Source: Actinomycetota bacterium
GTDB lineage: Bacteria; Actinomycetota; Actinomycetes; Streptosporangiales; Streptosporangiaceae
Reading direction: 5' to 3'
NCBI GenBank assembly: GCA_003242605.1
Contig: QGUZ01000081.1
Coordinates: forward strand, 1-17,994
DNA length: 17,994 bases
Both the position numbers and the translations under genes were made by a program. The notes under the pieces are model-generated. The model did not search any database. It was not told the origin of the DNA and saw only the letters and a program-made list of their open reading frames with translations. Positions 5,682 to 11,766 of this stretch are shown piece by piece (positions within the stretch are counted from its first letter, which is position 1; each line of letters begins with the position of its first letter).

Positions 5682-6983
5682 CTACGCGGCTCCCTTCCGG
5701 GCGAGGCGGGCGCGGCGGGCGGCGATCGCCTCGCGGTAGGCCTCCACGGTGCGCTTGGCCACCACCCGCCAGGTGAACCGCTCCTGCACCCGGTCGTAGC
5801 CGGCGCGGCCGACCTTCTCCCGGAGCTCGGGGGAGTCGTGCAGGCGGCGGATCGTGGCGGCGAGCTCCTCGGCGTCGCCGGGGGTGACGAGGATCGCGGC
5901 GTCGCCGACCACCTCGGGCAGCGCCCCGGTACGGCTCGCGATCAGCGGCGTGCCGCACGCCATGTGCTCGACGGCCGGGAGCGAGAAGCCCTCGTACAGC
6001 GACGGCACCACGGAGATCTCCGAGGTGGCGATGAGCTCGCCGAGCTCGTCGTCGCTGATGCCGTGCACGAACCGCACCCGGTCGCCGAGGGCGAGCTCCT
6101 GGACGAGCCTCTCGGTCGGCCCGCCCGGGGTGGGGCGGCTCACCACGGTGAGGTTGACGTCCCGCTCGGTGGCGACCTTGGCGACCGCGTGCAGCAGCGT
6201 GGCCACGCCCTTCATCGGGGAGTCGGCGCTCGCCACGGCGACGATCGAGCCGGGCCGCTTCGGCAGGTGCGGCCGCGGGTGGAAGTAGCGGGTGTCCACC
6301 CCGAGCGGGATCAGCCGCATGTTGCGCTGCGGCACATTGAAGTCGCGGTGGATGTCGGCGAGGCTCGACTCGCTCACCGTAAGGATCGGGTTGAGCCGGG
6401 CCGCCACGTACGCCTGCATGCGCACGAACCCGTACCAGCGGCGCAGCGAGTACCGCTTCCAGCCCTCGGCGTTCTGCAGCTCGATGCGGCGGTCCACGCT
6501 GATCGGGTGGTGGATGGTGCCGACCACCGGGAGGAACCGCTGGATGCCGAGGATGCCGTACCCGAGGGTCTGGTTGTCCTGCACCACGTCGAAGTCGCCG
6601 GCCCGCCGCTTCAGCTCACGGTAGGCCCGCAGGCTGAAGGTGAGCGGCTCGGGGAAGCCGGCCGTCCACATCGTGGCGACCTCGAGGACGTCGATCCAGT
6701 CCCGGTACTCGTGGAGCTTGGGGGTGCGAAAGGGGTCCTCGTCCCGGTAGAGGTCGAGGCTCGGCACCTTGTTGAGGATCACGCCCTCGTCGAGCTCCGG
6801 GTACGGCTGGCCGGAGAAGACCTCCACGTGGTGGCCCAGGGCGACGAGCTCGCGGCTGAGGTGCCGGACGTAGACGCCCTGCCCGCCGCAGGTCGGCTTG
6901 CTGCGGTAGGACAGCAGGGCGACCCGTAGTGGCTCCCCCTCCGTCGGCTCGGCGTCGGTGCGGTCATGGCCGCGCTCCTTCAA
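5682..6983 (-). CDS. GT4-family GT-B glycosyltransferase
   Basis: The 433-aa protein has GT4 hallmarks: the N-terminal GGQGVYVRHLSRELVALGH loop (33-51) that binds the donor phosphate, a basic P256-M-K-G in the C-terminal Rossmann domain, and E331-x7-E339 in SLYEGFSLPAVEHMACGTPLI for nucleotide-sugar binding. There is no membrane segment. The GT4 family uses UDP- or GDP-sugars with retention of configuration; a GDP-mannose-processing enzyme is encoded divergently at 7256, so a GDP-deoxyhexose donor is possible but unproven. The start is a TTG at 6983 with AAGGGG upstream. A strong AAGGAG actually falls in codons 2-3, before an out-of-frame ATG, and no better in-frame start precedes the Rossmann strand. 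It is the first gene of the operon with the methyltransferase and toroid protein. Confidence 0.9.
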   Translation of the reverse strand: MKERGHDRTDAEPTEGEPLRVALLSYRSKPTCGGQGVYVRHLSRELVALGHHVEVFSGQPYPELDEGVILNKVPSLDLYRDEDPFRTPKLHEYRDWIDVLEVATMWTAGFPEPLTFSLRAYRELKRRAGDFDVVQDNQTLGYGILGIQRFLPVVGTIHHPISVDRRIELQNAEGWKRYSLRRWYGFVRMQAYVAARLNPILTVSESSLADIHRDFNVPQRNMRLIPLGVDTRYFHPRPHLPKRPGSIVAVASADSPMKGVATLLHAVAKVATERDVNLTVVSRPTPGGPTERLVQELALGDRVRFVHGISDDELGELIATSEISVVPSLYEGFSLPAVEHMACGTPLIASRTGALPEVVGDAAILVTPGDAEELAATIRRLHDSPELREKVGRAGYDRVQERFTWRVVAKRTVEAYREAIAARRARLARKGAA

Positions 6984-7089
6984 GGGCCACCCCTTTCGTC
7001 CGGACTGTGGTAGTCGCGGGACATATACCCGAAGATGACCTTAACGCGCCCCTATTACCCTTCGGTAGCGGAACGCGGACTGAGCGGCC

Positions 7090-7119
7090 ACCCTACTAGA
7101 ACCATGTTCGGTGTAACAA
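7090..7119 (-). promoter_or_regulatory. Predicted promoter of the glycosyltransferase operon
   Basis: Read leftward, TTGTTA (7119-7114) and TAGGGT (7095-7090) are separated by 18 bases, about 100 bases upstream of the TTG start. The GAAC/GTTC dyad at 7098-7109 fills the spacer, and the AACnnGTT dyad at 7112-7125 covers the -35. The positions suggest repression by a DNA-binding protein. Confidence 0.4.
7098..7109. promoter_or_regulatory. AGAAC-CAT-GTTC dyad (second copy of the 12-mer at 2403)
   Basis: AGAACCATGTTC is the exact reverse complement of bases 2403-2414. It lies between the predicted -35 and -10 of the glycosyltransferase operon. The three-base spacer distinguishes it from LexA (four) and KstR-like (two) boxes. 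Confidence 0.35.
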
Positions 7120-7125
7120 GTTCCA
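7112..7125. promoter_or_regulatory. TnnAACnnGTTnnA dyad in the GT/gmd divergent region
   Basis: TGTAACAAGTTCCA fits the mycobacterial KstR consensus at all eight fixed positions, but only its right half (GTTCCA) resembles the stronger boxes near the P450 and tetR. It overlaps the predicted -35 of the glycosyltransferase operon. It may be a KstR-like site or a chance match. Confidence 0.3.
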
Positions 7126-7255
7126 GTGCAGGACCCGGATCCGCGGCCCCTCCGGAGGAGTGATACGGGGGGTGTCGCGGTACATTCCAGATCCATAGGC
7201 GATAATCCGGGCGCCTGTCGGACGGGGGCCGTACCCGAAGAGCAAGGAGAACCTG

Positions 7256-8281
7256 TTGGCCAGGCGTGCGCTGATCACCGGCATCACCGGTCAGGACGGC
7301 TCCTATCTCGCCGAGCACCTGCTCAACGAGGGTTACGAGGTCTGGGGCCTGGTACGCGGGCAGTCGAACCCGCGGCTGTCCCGGCTCGGCTCGCTGCTGA
7401 AAGAGGTGCGGCTCATCCGGGGTGATCTGCTCGATCAGGCGTCGCTGATCGCGGCGGTGGAGAAGGCCCAGCCGGACGAGGTCTACAACCTCGGCGCGAT
7501 CTCGTTCGTGCCGCTGTCGTGGGAGCAGGCCGAGCTGACCGCGGAGGTCACCGGCATGGGCGTGCTGCGCATGCTGGAGGCGATCCGGGTCTGCTCGGGC
7601 ATCACCGCCTCCCGCGGGGCCACCACCGGCCAGATCCGCTTCTACCAGGCCTCGTCCTCGGAGATGTTCGGCCAGGTGCGGGAGACGCCGCAGACCGAAC
7701 TGACCCCGTTCCACCCCCGCTCGCCGTACGGCGTGGCGAAGGCCTACGGCCACTTCCTCACCCAGAACTACCGCGAGTCCTACGGGATGTTCGCGGTCTC
7801 CGGCATCCTGTTCAACCACGAGTCGCCGCGGCGCGGCCCGGAGTTCGTCACCCGCAAGGTGTCCCTCGGAGTCGCCCGGATCAAGCTCGGCATGGCCAAG
7901 GAGCTCCGCCTCGGCAACCTCGAGGCGCGGCGCGACTGGGGCTTCGCCGGGGACTACGTCCGGGCGATGCACATGATGCTGCAGCGGGACACCCCCGAGG
8001 ACTACGTGATCGGGACCGGCCGCACCCACTCGGTGCGCGAGCTGGTGAGCGCCGCGTTCGCGGCCGTGGGCCTGCCGTGGGAGCCGTACGTGGTCTGCGA
8101 CGAGTCGCTGCACCGGCCGGCCGAGGTCGACCTGCTGTGCGCCGACCCGAAGAAGGCGCGGACGCAGCTCGGCTGGGAGCCGTCGGTCACCTTCGAGGAG
8201 CTCGTCCAGATGATGGTCGAGTCCGACCTCCGCCTGCTGTCGAACGGCGAGGACCCGCACCAGCACTCCTCCTGGCCCTGA
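7256..8281 (+). CDS. gmd: GDP-mannose 4,6-dehydratase
   Basis: The 341-aa protein is an extended short-chain dehydrogenase with GITGQDG (9-15) for NADP binding, the active-site SSSEMFG (133-139), and SPYGVAKAYG (156-165) giving Y158 and K162. The F-N-H-E-S-P-R-R-G stretch (186-194) is characteristic of GDP-mannose 4,6-dehydratases, which make GDP-4-keto-6-deoxymannose for GDP-fucose, GDP-rhamnose or GDP-perosamine. Length is normal for the family. The start is a TTG with AAGGAGA five bases upstream. No GDP-fucose synthase, 4-reductase or aminotransferase follows, so the final sugar is not defined here. It is divergent from the GT4 operon (272-base gap) and convergent with the membrane-protein gene, with only 9 bases between stops. 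It could supply the donor sugar for the neighbouring glycosyltransferase. Confidence 0.88.
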   Translation: MARRALITGITGQDGSYLAEHLLNEGYEVWGLVRGQSNPRLSRLGSLLKEVRLIRGDLLDQASLIAAVEKAQPDEVYNLGAISFVPLSWEQAELTAEVTGMGVLRMLEAIRVCSGITASRGATTGQIRFYQASSSEMFGQVRETPQTELTPFHPRSPYGVAKAYGHFLTQNYRESYGMFAVSGILFNHESPRRGPEFVTRKVSLGVARIKLGMAKELRLGNLEARRDWGFAGDYVRAMHMMLQRDTPEDYVIGTGRTHSVRELVSAAFAAVGLPWEPYVVCDESLHRPAEVDLLCADPKKARTQLGWEPSVTFEELVQMMVESDLRLLSNGEDPHQHSSWP

Positions 8282-8290
8282 CCGCCTCCG

Positions 8291-8725
8291 TCACGCCCCG
8301 GCGTCGATGCGGCGGCCGCGCAGCAGGCGCCACATCAGCCACGCCTGGAGCAGGCTTGCGAGGGGCGTCAGGTAGAGAAAGGCCGTGAAGAGCCGGTCGG
8401 GCACCCGCAGCCACGCCGCGAGCGCGATGAGCGGCACGGAGATCGGCATGGTGACGACCCAGGCCACGAACGCCGTCGGGCCGTTCCACAGGCCGGCGAT
8501 CTCGGGCGGGAGATGGGGCGCGACGATCTCGACCAGGCACACCAGGACCACGAGCGCCGCGTACCCGGCGGCGACGAGGAACGCGAACCGGCCCCTGCGG
8601 TAGGTGCGGGCGGCGCGCCCGGCCGCGCGCGCCGGCGGCGTCGCGGCCAGGACGGCGACGGCGGCGCCCAGCGGGCCGCGGGCCCGGGTGCGGCCGGTGG
8701 CGGAAGGCGGGTTGCCCTGCGTCAT
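8291..8725 (-). CDS. Small membrane protein of unknown function
   Basis: The 144-aa product has a basic, Pro/Ala-rich N-terminus of about 45 residues followed by three hydrophobic segments at roughly 47-67, 82-105 and 111-132, ending in a basic R-rich tail (LLRGRRIDAGA). The segment PPEIAGLWNGPTAFVAWVVTMPISVPLI recalls the SCO4225-type actinomycete membrane proteins, but that is a weak resemblance. The ATG at 8725 is chosen because AAGGAG (8734-8739) sits 8 bases upstream; the open frame continues upstream through the P450 gene and is not meaningful there. A perfect 8-bp hairpin (8740-8762) abuts the ribosome site and a strong terminator separates it from the P450 gene, so it is probably expressed on its own. 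Confidence 0.6.
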   Translation of the reverse strand: MTQGNPPSATGRTRARGPLGAAVAVLAATPPARAAGRAARTYRRGRFAFLVAAGYAALVVLVCLVEIVAPHLPPEIAGLWNGPTAFVAWVVTMPISVPLIALAAWLRVPDRLFTAFLYLTPLASLLQAWLMWRLLRGRRIDAGA

Positions 8726-8739
8726 GTCCTGGTCTCCTT

Positions 8740-8762
8740 CCCGGTGGGGCGTCTCCACCGGG
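8740..8762 (-). promoter_or_regulatory. Leader hairpin touching the ribosome site of the small membrane protein
   Basis: CCCGGTGG (8740-8747) pairs with CCACCGGG (8755-8762) around a 7-base loop. On the leftward transcript the stem ends immediately before the AAGGAG ribosome site (8739-8734), so it may affect translation. Confidence 0.35.
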
Positions 8763-8785
8763 GTTCGACGCCACCCGGCCGCGTG

Positions 8786-8812
8786 ATGTTCGCCGTCATG
8801 TTCGCCGTCATG
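8786..8812. repeat. Two tandem copies of a 12-bp unit
   Basis: ATGTTCGCCGTC occurs at 8786-8797 and 8798-8809, followed by a third ATG. It lies between the P450 terminator and the membrane-protein leader and is probably a slippage duplication. Confidence 0.6.
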
Positions 8813-8825
8813 CCCGGCGCCGGTC

Positions 8826-8857
8826 CGGCCCGTGCCGGGGACGTCCGGCACGGGCCG
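8826..8857 (-). terminator. Terminator hairpin after the P450 gene
   Basis: A perfect 13-bp stem (8826-8838 with 8845-8857) and a 6-base loop lies 29 bases beyond the P450 stop codon. It is very stable and has no U-run. Confidence 0.75.
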
Positions 8858-8886
8858 CGGGCAACCCGCCTCGGCCGGGCGGCGGG

Positions 8887-10119
8887 TCAGACCGCCACGG
8901 GCAGGTTCTTGATGCCGTTGATGAAGTACGAGCGCAGCCGGCGCGGCTCGCCCGCCTGGTGGATCGTGGGCACCCGGCGGGCGAGGGTCTCCAGCAGCAC
9001 GCGCAGCTCCAGCTTCGCCAGGTGGCTGCCGAGGCAGTAGTGCGGGCCGCCGCCGCCGAAGCCGAGGTGCGGGTTCGGGTCGCGGGTGATGTCGAAGGTG
9101 AACGGGTCGGTGAAGACGTCCTCGTCCCGGTTGGCCGAGCCGTAGAAGACCACGACCTTGTCGCCCTCGCTGATCTTCTGCCCGCCGATCTCGGTGTCCT
9201 GGGTCGCGGTGCGGCGGAACAGGTTGACCGGGGACACCCAGCGGATGATCTCGTCGGCGGCGCGGGCGGCGAGCGAGGGGTCGGCGGTGAGCCGGGCCCA
9301 CTGCTCGGGGTGCTGGAAGAAGGCGAGCATGCCGCCGGTGGCCGCGTTGCGGGTGGTCTCGGTGCCCGCGACGAACAGCAGCATGACGAACGAGCCGAAC
9401 TCGACGTCGGTGAGCGTGTCGCCGTTCTCGTCGGGCTGGAGCAGCTTGGTGACGATGTCCTCCCGTGGGTTCTTCCGCCGCTCCTCGCCGAGCCGGACGG
9501 CGTACTCGATCACCTTGAGGGAGGGCCACTTCTCGTCGTCCGCCGGGGGCGCGTAGTCGGGGTCGTTCGCCCCGATCATCTGGTTGGACAGGTCGTAGAG
9601 CCAGGGGCGGTCCGCCTCGGGCACGCCGAGCAGCTCGCAGATCACGTACAGCGGCAGCGGCGCGGCGATGTCCTCGACGAAGTCGATCTCCTTCTTCTCC
9701 AGCGCCTGGTCGAGCAGCTCGTCGCAGAGCCGGCGGACGCGCTCCTCGAGCTGCGCGATCGCCCGCGGGGTGAAGCCGCGGTTGACGAGCGCGCGGCGGC
9801 GGGTGTGCTCCGGCGGGTCCTGGTTGAGCATGATGTGGCGCTGCAGCTCGATCACGTCGTCGGGCAGCTCCTCGAACATCGACAGCCGCCGGTAGGAGGA
9901 GAACAGCTCCGGGTGCCGGGAGACGTGCACCACGTCGGCGTGCTTGGTCACCGCCCAGAAGCCCGGCCAGCCCAGCTCGTCGTCGCCGTGGTGCCAGTAG
10001 ACCGGGGCGTTCGCGCGCAGCCAGGTGAACTGGTCGTGCGGCATGCCGTGCGTGGCGTAGTAATCCGGATCGACCAGGTTGATGCGGACATCGTGGTCGG
10101 TCGGGCGGGATATGGTCAT
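8887..10119 (-). CDS. Cytochrome P450, CYP125/CYP124/CYP142-like (steroid side-chain hydroxylase type)
   Basis: The 410-aa enzyme is full length, with the I-helix AGTETT (251-256), E290-x-x-R293, and heme loop FGGGGPHYCLG with cysteine C362. It resembles mycobacterial CYP125 along its length: a GFWAVTKHADVVHVSRHPELFSSY segment (53-76), then IELQRHIMLNQDPPEHTRRR (90-109), RGFTPRAI (114-121) and an NPREDIVTKLLQ stretch (217-228). CYP125 family enzymes oxidise the terminal methyl of cholesterol and cholestenone side chains. The ATG has GGAAGG eight bases upstream. A sigma-A-like promoter with a KstR-like dyad over its -10 lies 60-90 bases upstream, consistent with control by the KstR-like repressor at 11767. 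No ferredoxin is adjacent. The exact substrate (sterol, branched lipid or secondary metabolite) is inferred only from similarity. Confidence 0.9.
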   Translation of the reverse strand: MTISRPTDHDVRINLVDPDYYATHGMPHDQFTWLRANAPVYWHHGDDELGWPGFWAVTKHADVVHVSRHPELFSSYRRLSMFEELPDDVIELQRHIMLNQDPPEHTRRRALVNRGFTPRAIAQLEERVRRLCDELLDQALEKKEIDFVEDIAAPLPLYVICELLGVPEADRPWLYDLSNQMIGANDPDYAPPADDEKWPSLKVIEYAVRLGEERRKNPREDIVTKLLQPDENGDTLTDVEFGSFVMLLFVAGTETTRNAATGGMLAFFQHPEQWARLTADPSLAARAADEIIRWVSPVNLFRRTATQDTEIGGQKISEGDKVVVFYGSANRDEDVFTDPFTFDITRDPNPHLGFGGGGPHYCLGSHLAKLELRVLLETLARRVPTIHQAGEPRRLRSYFINGIKNLPVAV

Positions 10120-10141
10120 GCGTGAACCTTCCGCGTCCTGA

Positions 10142-10153
10142 GTTTGAACAAAC
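10142..10153. promoter_or_regulatory. GTTTG-AA-CAAAC dyad in the P450 leader
   Basis: A perfect 5+5 inverted repeat with a 2-base spacer lies 22 bases upstream of the P450 start, between the predicted promoter and the ribosome site. It may be a second operator. It does not match the KstR box. Confidence 0.3.
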
Positions 10154-10172
10154 GCTCGGCCGGGCTCCCGGC

Positions 10173-10187
10173 TGGAACGTGTTTCTA
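10173..10187. promoter_or_regulatory. KstR-like operator at the P450 promoter
   Basis: TGGAACGTGTTTCTA contains the AACnnGTT core and differs from the 12564 site by one extra T. It covers the predicted -10 of the P450 promoter (10182-10187). Confidence 0.6.
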
Positions 10188-10210
10188 TTACGCGCTGCGG
10201 CTTTCGTCAA
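10182..10210 (-). promoter_or_regulatory. Predicted sigma-A-type promoter of the P450 gene
   Basis: Read leftward, TTGACG (10210-10205), 17 bases, then TAGAAA (10187-10182). The -35 matches five of six consensus bases. The -10 lies inside the KstR-like dyad. Confidence 0.55.
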
Positions 10211-10627
10211 GAAAGTTGATCGATACGTCGTGTGGGTCTTCTGTGGCTCATGCCCAGTTTTAAGCCCCTGATTGTCCAGTGCCGGATATTTCTTTCGGCC
10301 GGGCGCGGCCGTGGGGTGGAACGCGGGCCGGGCGGCGCGCGTGATCGGGCCCGCACGCCCGGTGACGCAGGCGGATCCGCGCGCCGGTGCGTGCCTGCGA
10401 GGTCACAGCGCGGAGGGGATCCCGTACGCGGGAACGGCCGGCGCGCGCCGGTCCTGCGGTGGCATGGCGGATGATGACTATTAAAACCGCAGAAACGCCC
10501 TTTGATCATTTCTTGGCGCGCGGGTCAGGCTCATTGTGAGCGCGCATCCGCCGGGTGTCAACAGGTGATATTTCCCGAGATTTCGAATCGATGAAGCCGC
10601 TGGTCGCGGTCTATACCAATGAAATGG

Positions 10628-10656
10628 TTGACATGGTTACCGGCTGGTAGTAACGA
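10628..10656 (+). promoter_or_regulatory. Predicted promoter of the SGNH esterase, with overlapping dyad
   Basis: TTGACA (10628-10633) is a perfect -35, followed after 17 bases by TAACGA (10651-10656). An inverted repeat (GTTAC 10636-10640, GTAAC 10650-10654; inner TACC/GGTA) fills the spacer and enters the -10, as an operator would. Confidence 0.45.
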
Positions 10657-10742
10657 TTCTTGCAACCCGCATTTCCATTCCCTTCGATTGGCCCGGGCGA
10701 CCGACTCCGCCCGGCCGCGGGCCGCATTTCCGGAGGATCGCC

Positions 10743-11699
10743 ATGCCCCACCGCCCCACCTCTCCGCAGCAACTCCGTCACGCTCTGTCACGACGCCGTA
10801 TCCGGCGGCGTTCCCGGAGACTCGGCGCGGTCGCCGCCTGCGCCCTCGGCGCGACGCTCGCCCTGTCCGGCACGGCGCACGCCGGACCGGCCGGCCACGG
10901 CGCCAAGTTCGCCGGTCGGTACGTCGCGCTCGGCGACTCCTACGCCGCTGGCCCGGGCATCCCGCACCTGCGGCTCGAGTCCGGCCTGTGTGCGAGGTCG
11001 ACGAACAACTACCCGTCGCAGGTGGCCGCGGCGCTCGCCCCGGCCGCCTTCCGCGACATGTCGTGCACGGGCGCGGAGACCAAGCACATGACCAAGCGGC
11101 AGCACTCCAACCCGCCGCAGTTCAGCGCGCTCGGGCCGGACACCCGCCTGGTGACGCTCACCATCGGCGGGAACGATGCCGGCTTCATCGAGGTCCTCGC
11201 CACCTGCGCGATCGTGGGGGTGCTCGACCCCGGCGGCGCGCCGTGCGAGAAGAAGAACACCCTCGGCGGGTCCGACAAGATCGACCGCCGCATCGACGAG
11301 ACGATGCCGAAGATCGCCGAGGTGATCCGCGGCATCCGCGAGCGGGCCCCGCAGGCCGCCGTGTTCGCCGTCGGCTACCCCGCGCTCCTGCCGGACAGCA
11401 AGGACTCCTGCGTGGTGAACATCCCGCTCGCCCGCGGCGACGTGCCGTACCTCGCCGCGAAGATCCGGCGGTTCAACGAGCGCCTCGCCGCGGTGGCCGC
11501 CGAGAACGGCGCGATCTACGTCGACACCTACACGCCGAGCGTGGGCCGCGAGGCCTGCCAGGCGGCGGACGTCCGGTGGATCGAGGGGATCGAGGACGTC
11601 CGCGGCGCGATCCCCGTCCATCCCAACGCCCGCGGCATGGCCGGCATGGCCGAGGCCGTGCTCGCCGCGATCCGCGCGGCCGACCTCGCGGCCGTCTGA
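10743..11699 (+). CDS. Secreted SGNH/GDSL-family esterase or lipase
   Basis: The 318-aa protein is an exported SGNH hydrolase. The N-terminus is strongly basic, with S24-R-R-L-G-A-V followed by a hydrophobic stretch and an A-H-A cleavage site near residue 47, so export by Tat is possible. Catalytic blocks are GDSYAAG (S66 nucleophile), G-G-N-D at 142-145 (oxyanion Asn144) and H293 in block V (VHPN). Six cysteines in the mature part (C83, C108, C155, C168, C223, C272) fit three disulfides, as in the Streptomyces extracellular esterase/lipase group. GGAGG six bases before the ATG supports the start. It faces the KstR-like regulator tail to tail; a perfect KstR-like dyad lies 11 bases after its stop. 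Natural substrate (lipid ester or sterol ester) is unknown. Confidence 0.9.
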   Translation: MPHRPTSPQQLRHALSRRRIRRRSRRLGAVAACALGATLALSGTAHAGPAGHGAKFAGRYVALGDSYAAGPGIPHLRLESGLCARSTNNYPSQVAAALAPAAFRDMSCTGAETKHMTKRQHSNPPQFSALGPDTRLVTLTIGGNDAGFIEVLATCAIVGVLDPGGAPCEKKNTLGGSDKIDRRIDETMPKIAEVIRGIRERAPQAAVFAVGYPALLPDSKDSCVVNIPLARGDVPYLAAKIRRFNERLAAVAAENGAIYVDTYTPSVGREACQAADVRWIEGIEDVRGAIPVHPNARGMAGMAEAVLAAIRAADLAAV

Positions 11700-11710
11700 G
11701 CGGGGCGCGG

Positions 11711-11724
11711 TGGAACGCGTTCCA
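11711..11724. promoter_or_regulatory. Perfect 14-bp KstR-like palindrome in a convergent gap
   Basis: TGGAACGCGTTCCA fits TnnAACnnGTTnnA exactly and is a perfect palindrome. It lies between the stop codons of the esterase (11699) and tetR (11767), where no promoter is expected. Confidence 0.55.
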
Positions 11725-11746
11725 ACTTGACGGCCGGGGTGAAGGC

Positions 11747-11762
11747 GCGGGCGGCCGCCCGC
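11747..11762. terminator. Possible bidirectional terminator between esterase and tetR
   Basis: The 16-bp perfect palindrome GCGGGCGGCCGCCCGC can fold as a 6-bp GC stem with a GGCC loop. It sits 5 bases beyond the tetR stop in the convergent gap. Confidence 0.4.
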
Positions 11763-11766
11763 ACCG

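Larger units (their letters stand above)
10120..10742. other. Divergent intergenic region between P450 and SGNH esterase
   Basis: There is no credible gene. The left side holds the P450 promoter and operators (10142-10210) and the right side the esterase promoter (10628-10656). The middle, about 10260-10480, is GC-rich sequence in which I see nothing definite. From about 10480 it becomes noticeably richer in A and T, as expected for promoter DNA. Confidence 0.6.

Noticed and set aside
3862..5958. A single 698-residue minus-strand frame suggesting a fusion of methyltransferase-region sequence with the toroid protein
   Set aside because: The upstream part overlaps the clear methyltransferase and glycosyltransferase genes in another frame and is Arg/Gly/Ala-rich; the real start is the ATG at 4971 that overlaps the methyltransferase stop.
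5082..6929. A 615-residue plus-strand frame opposite the GT operon
   Set aside because: It is an antisense shadow with the Val/Asp/Gly/His/Arg-rich composition expected from high-GC third positions, without family motifs.
7098..7109. LexA-type SOS box
   Set aside because: Actinobacterial LexA boxes have GAAC and GTTC separated by four bases; here and at 2403 the spacer is three.
8291..10210. A 639-residue minus-strand frame covering the P450 region and the small membrane protein
   Set aside because: Its first two thirds are an out-of-frame shadow of the P450 gene; only the C-terminal 144 residues, with their own ribosome site, look like a protein.
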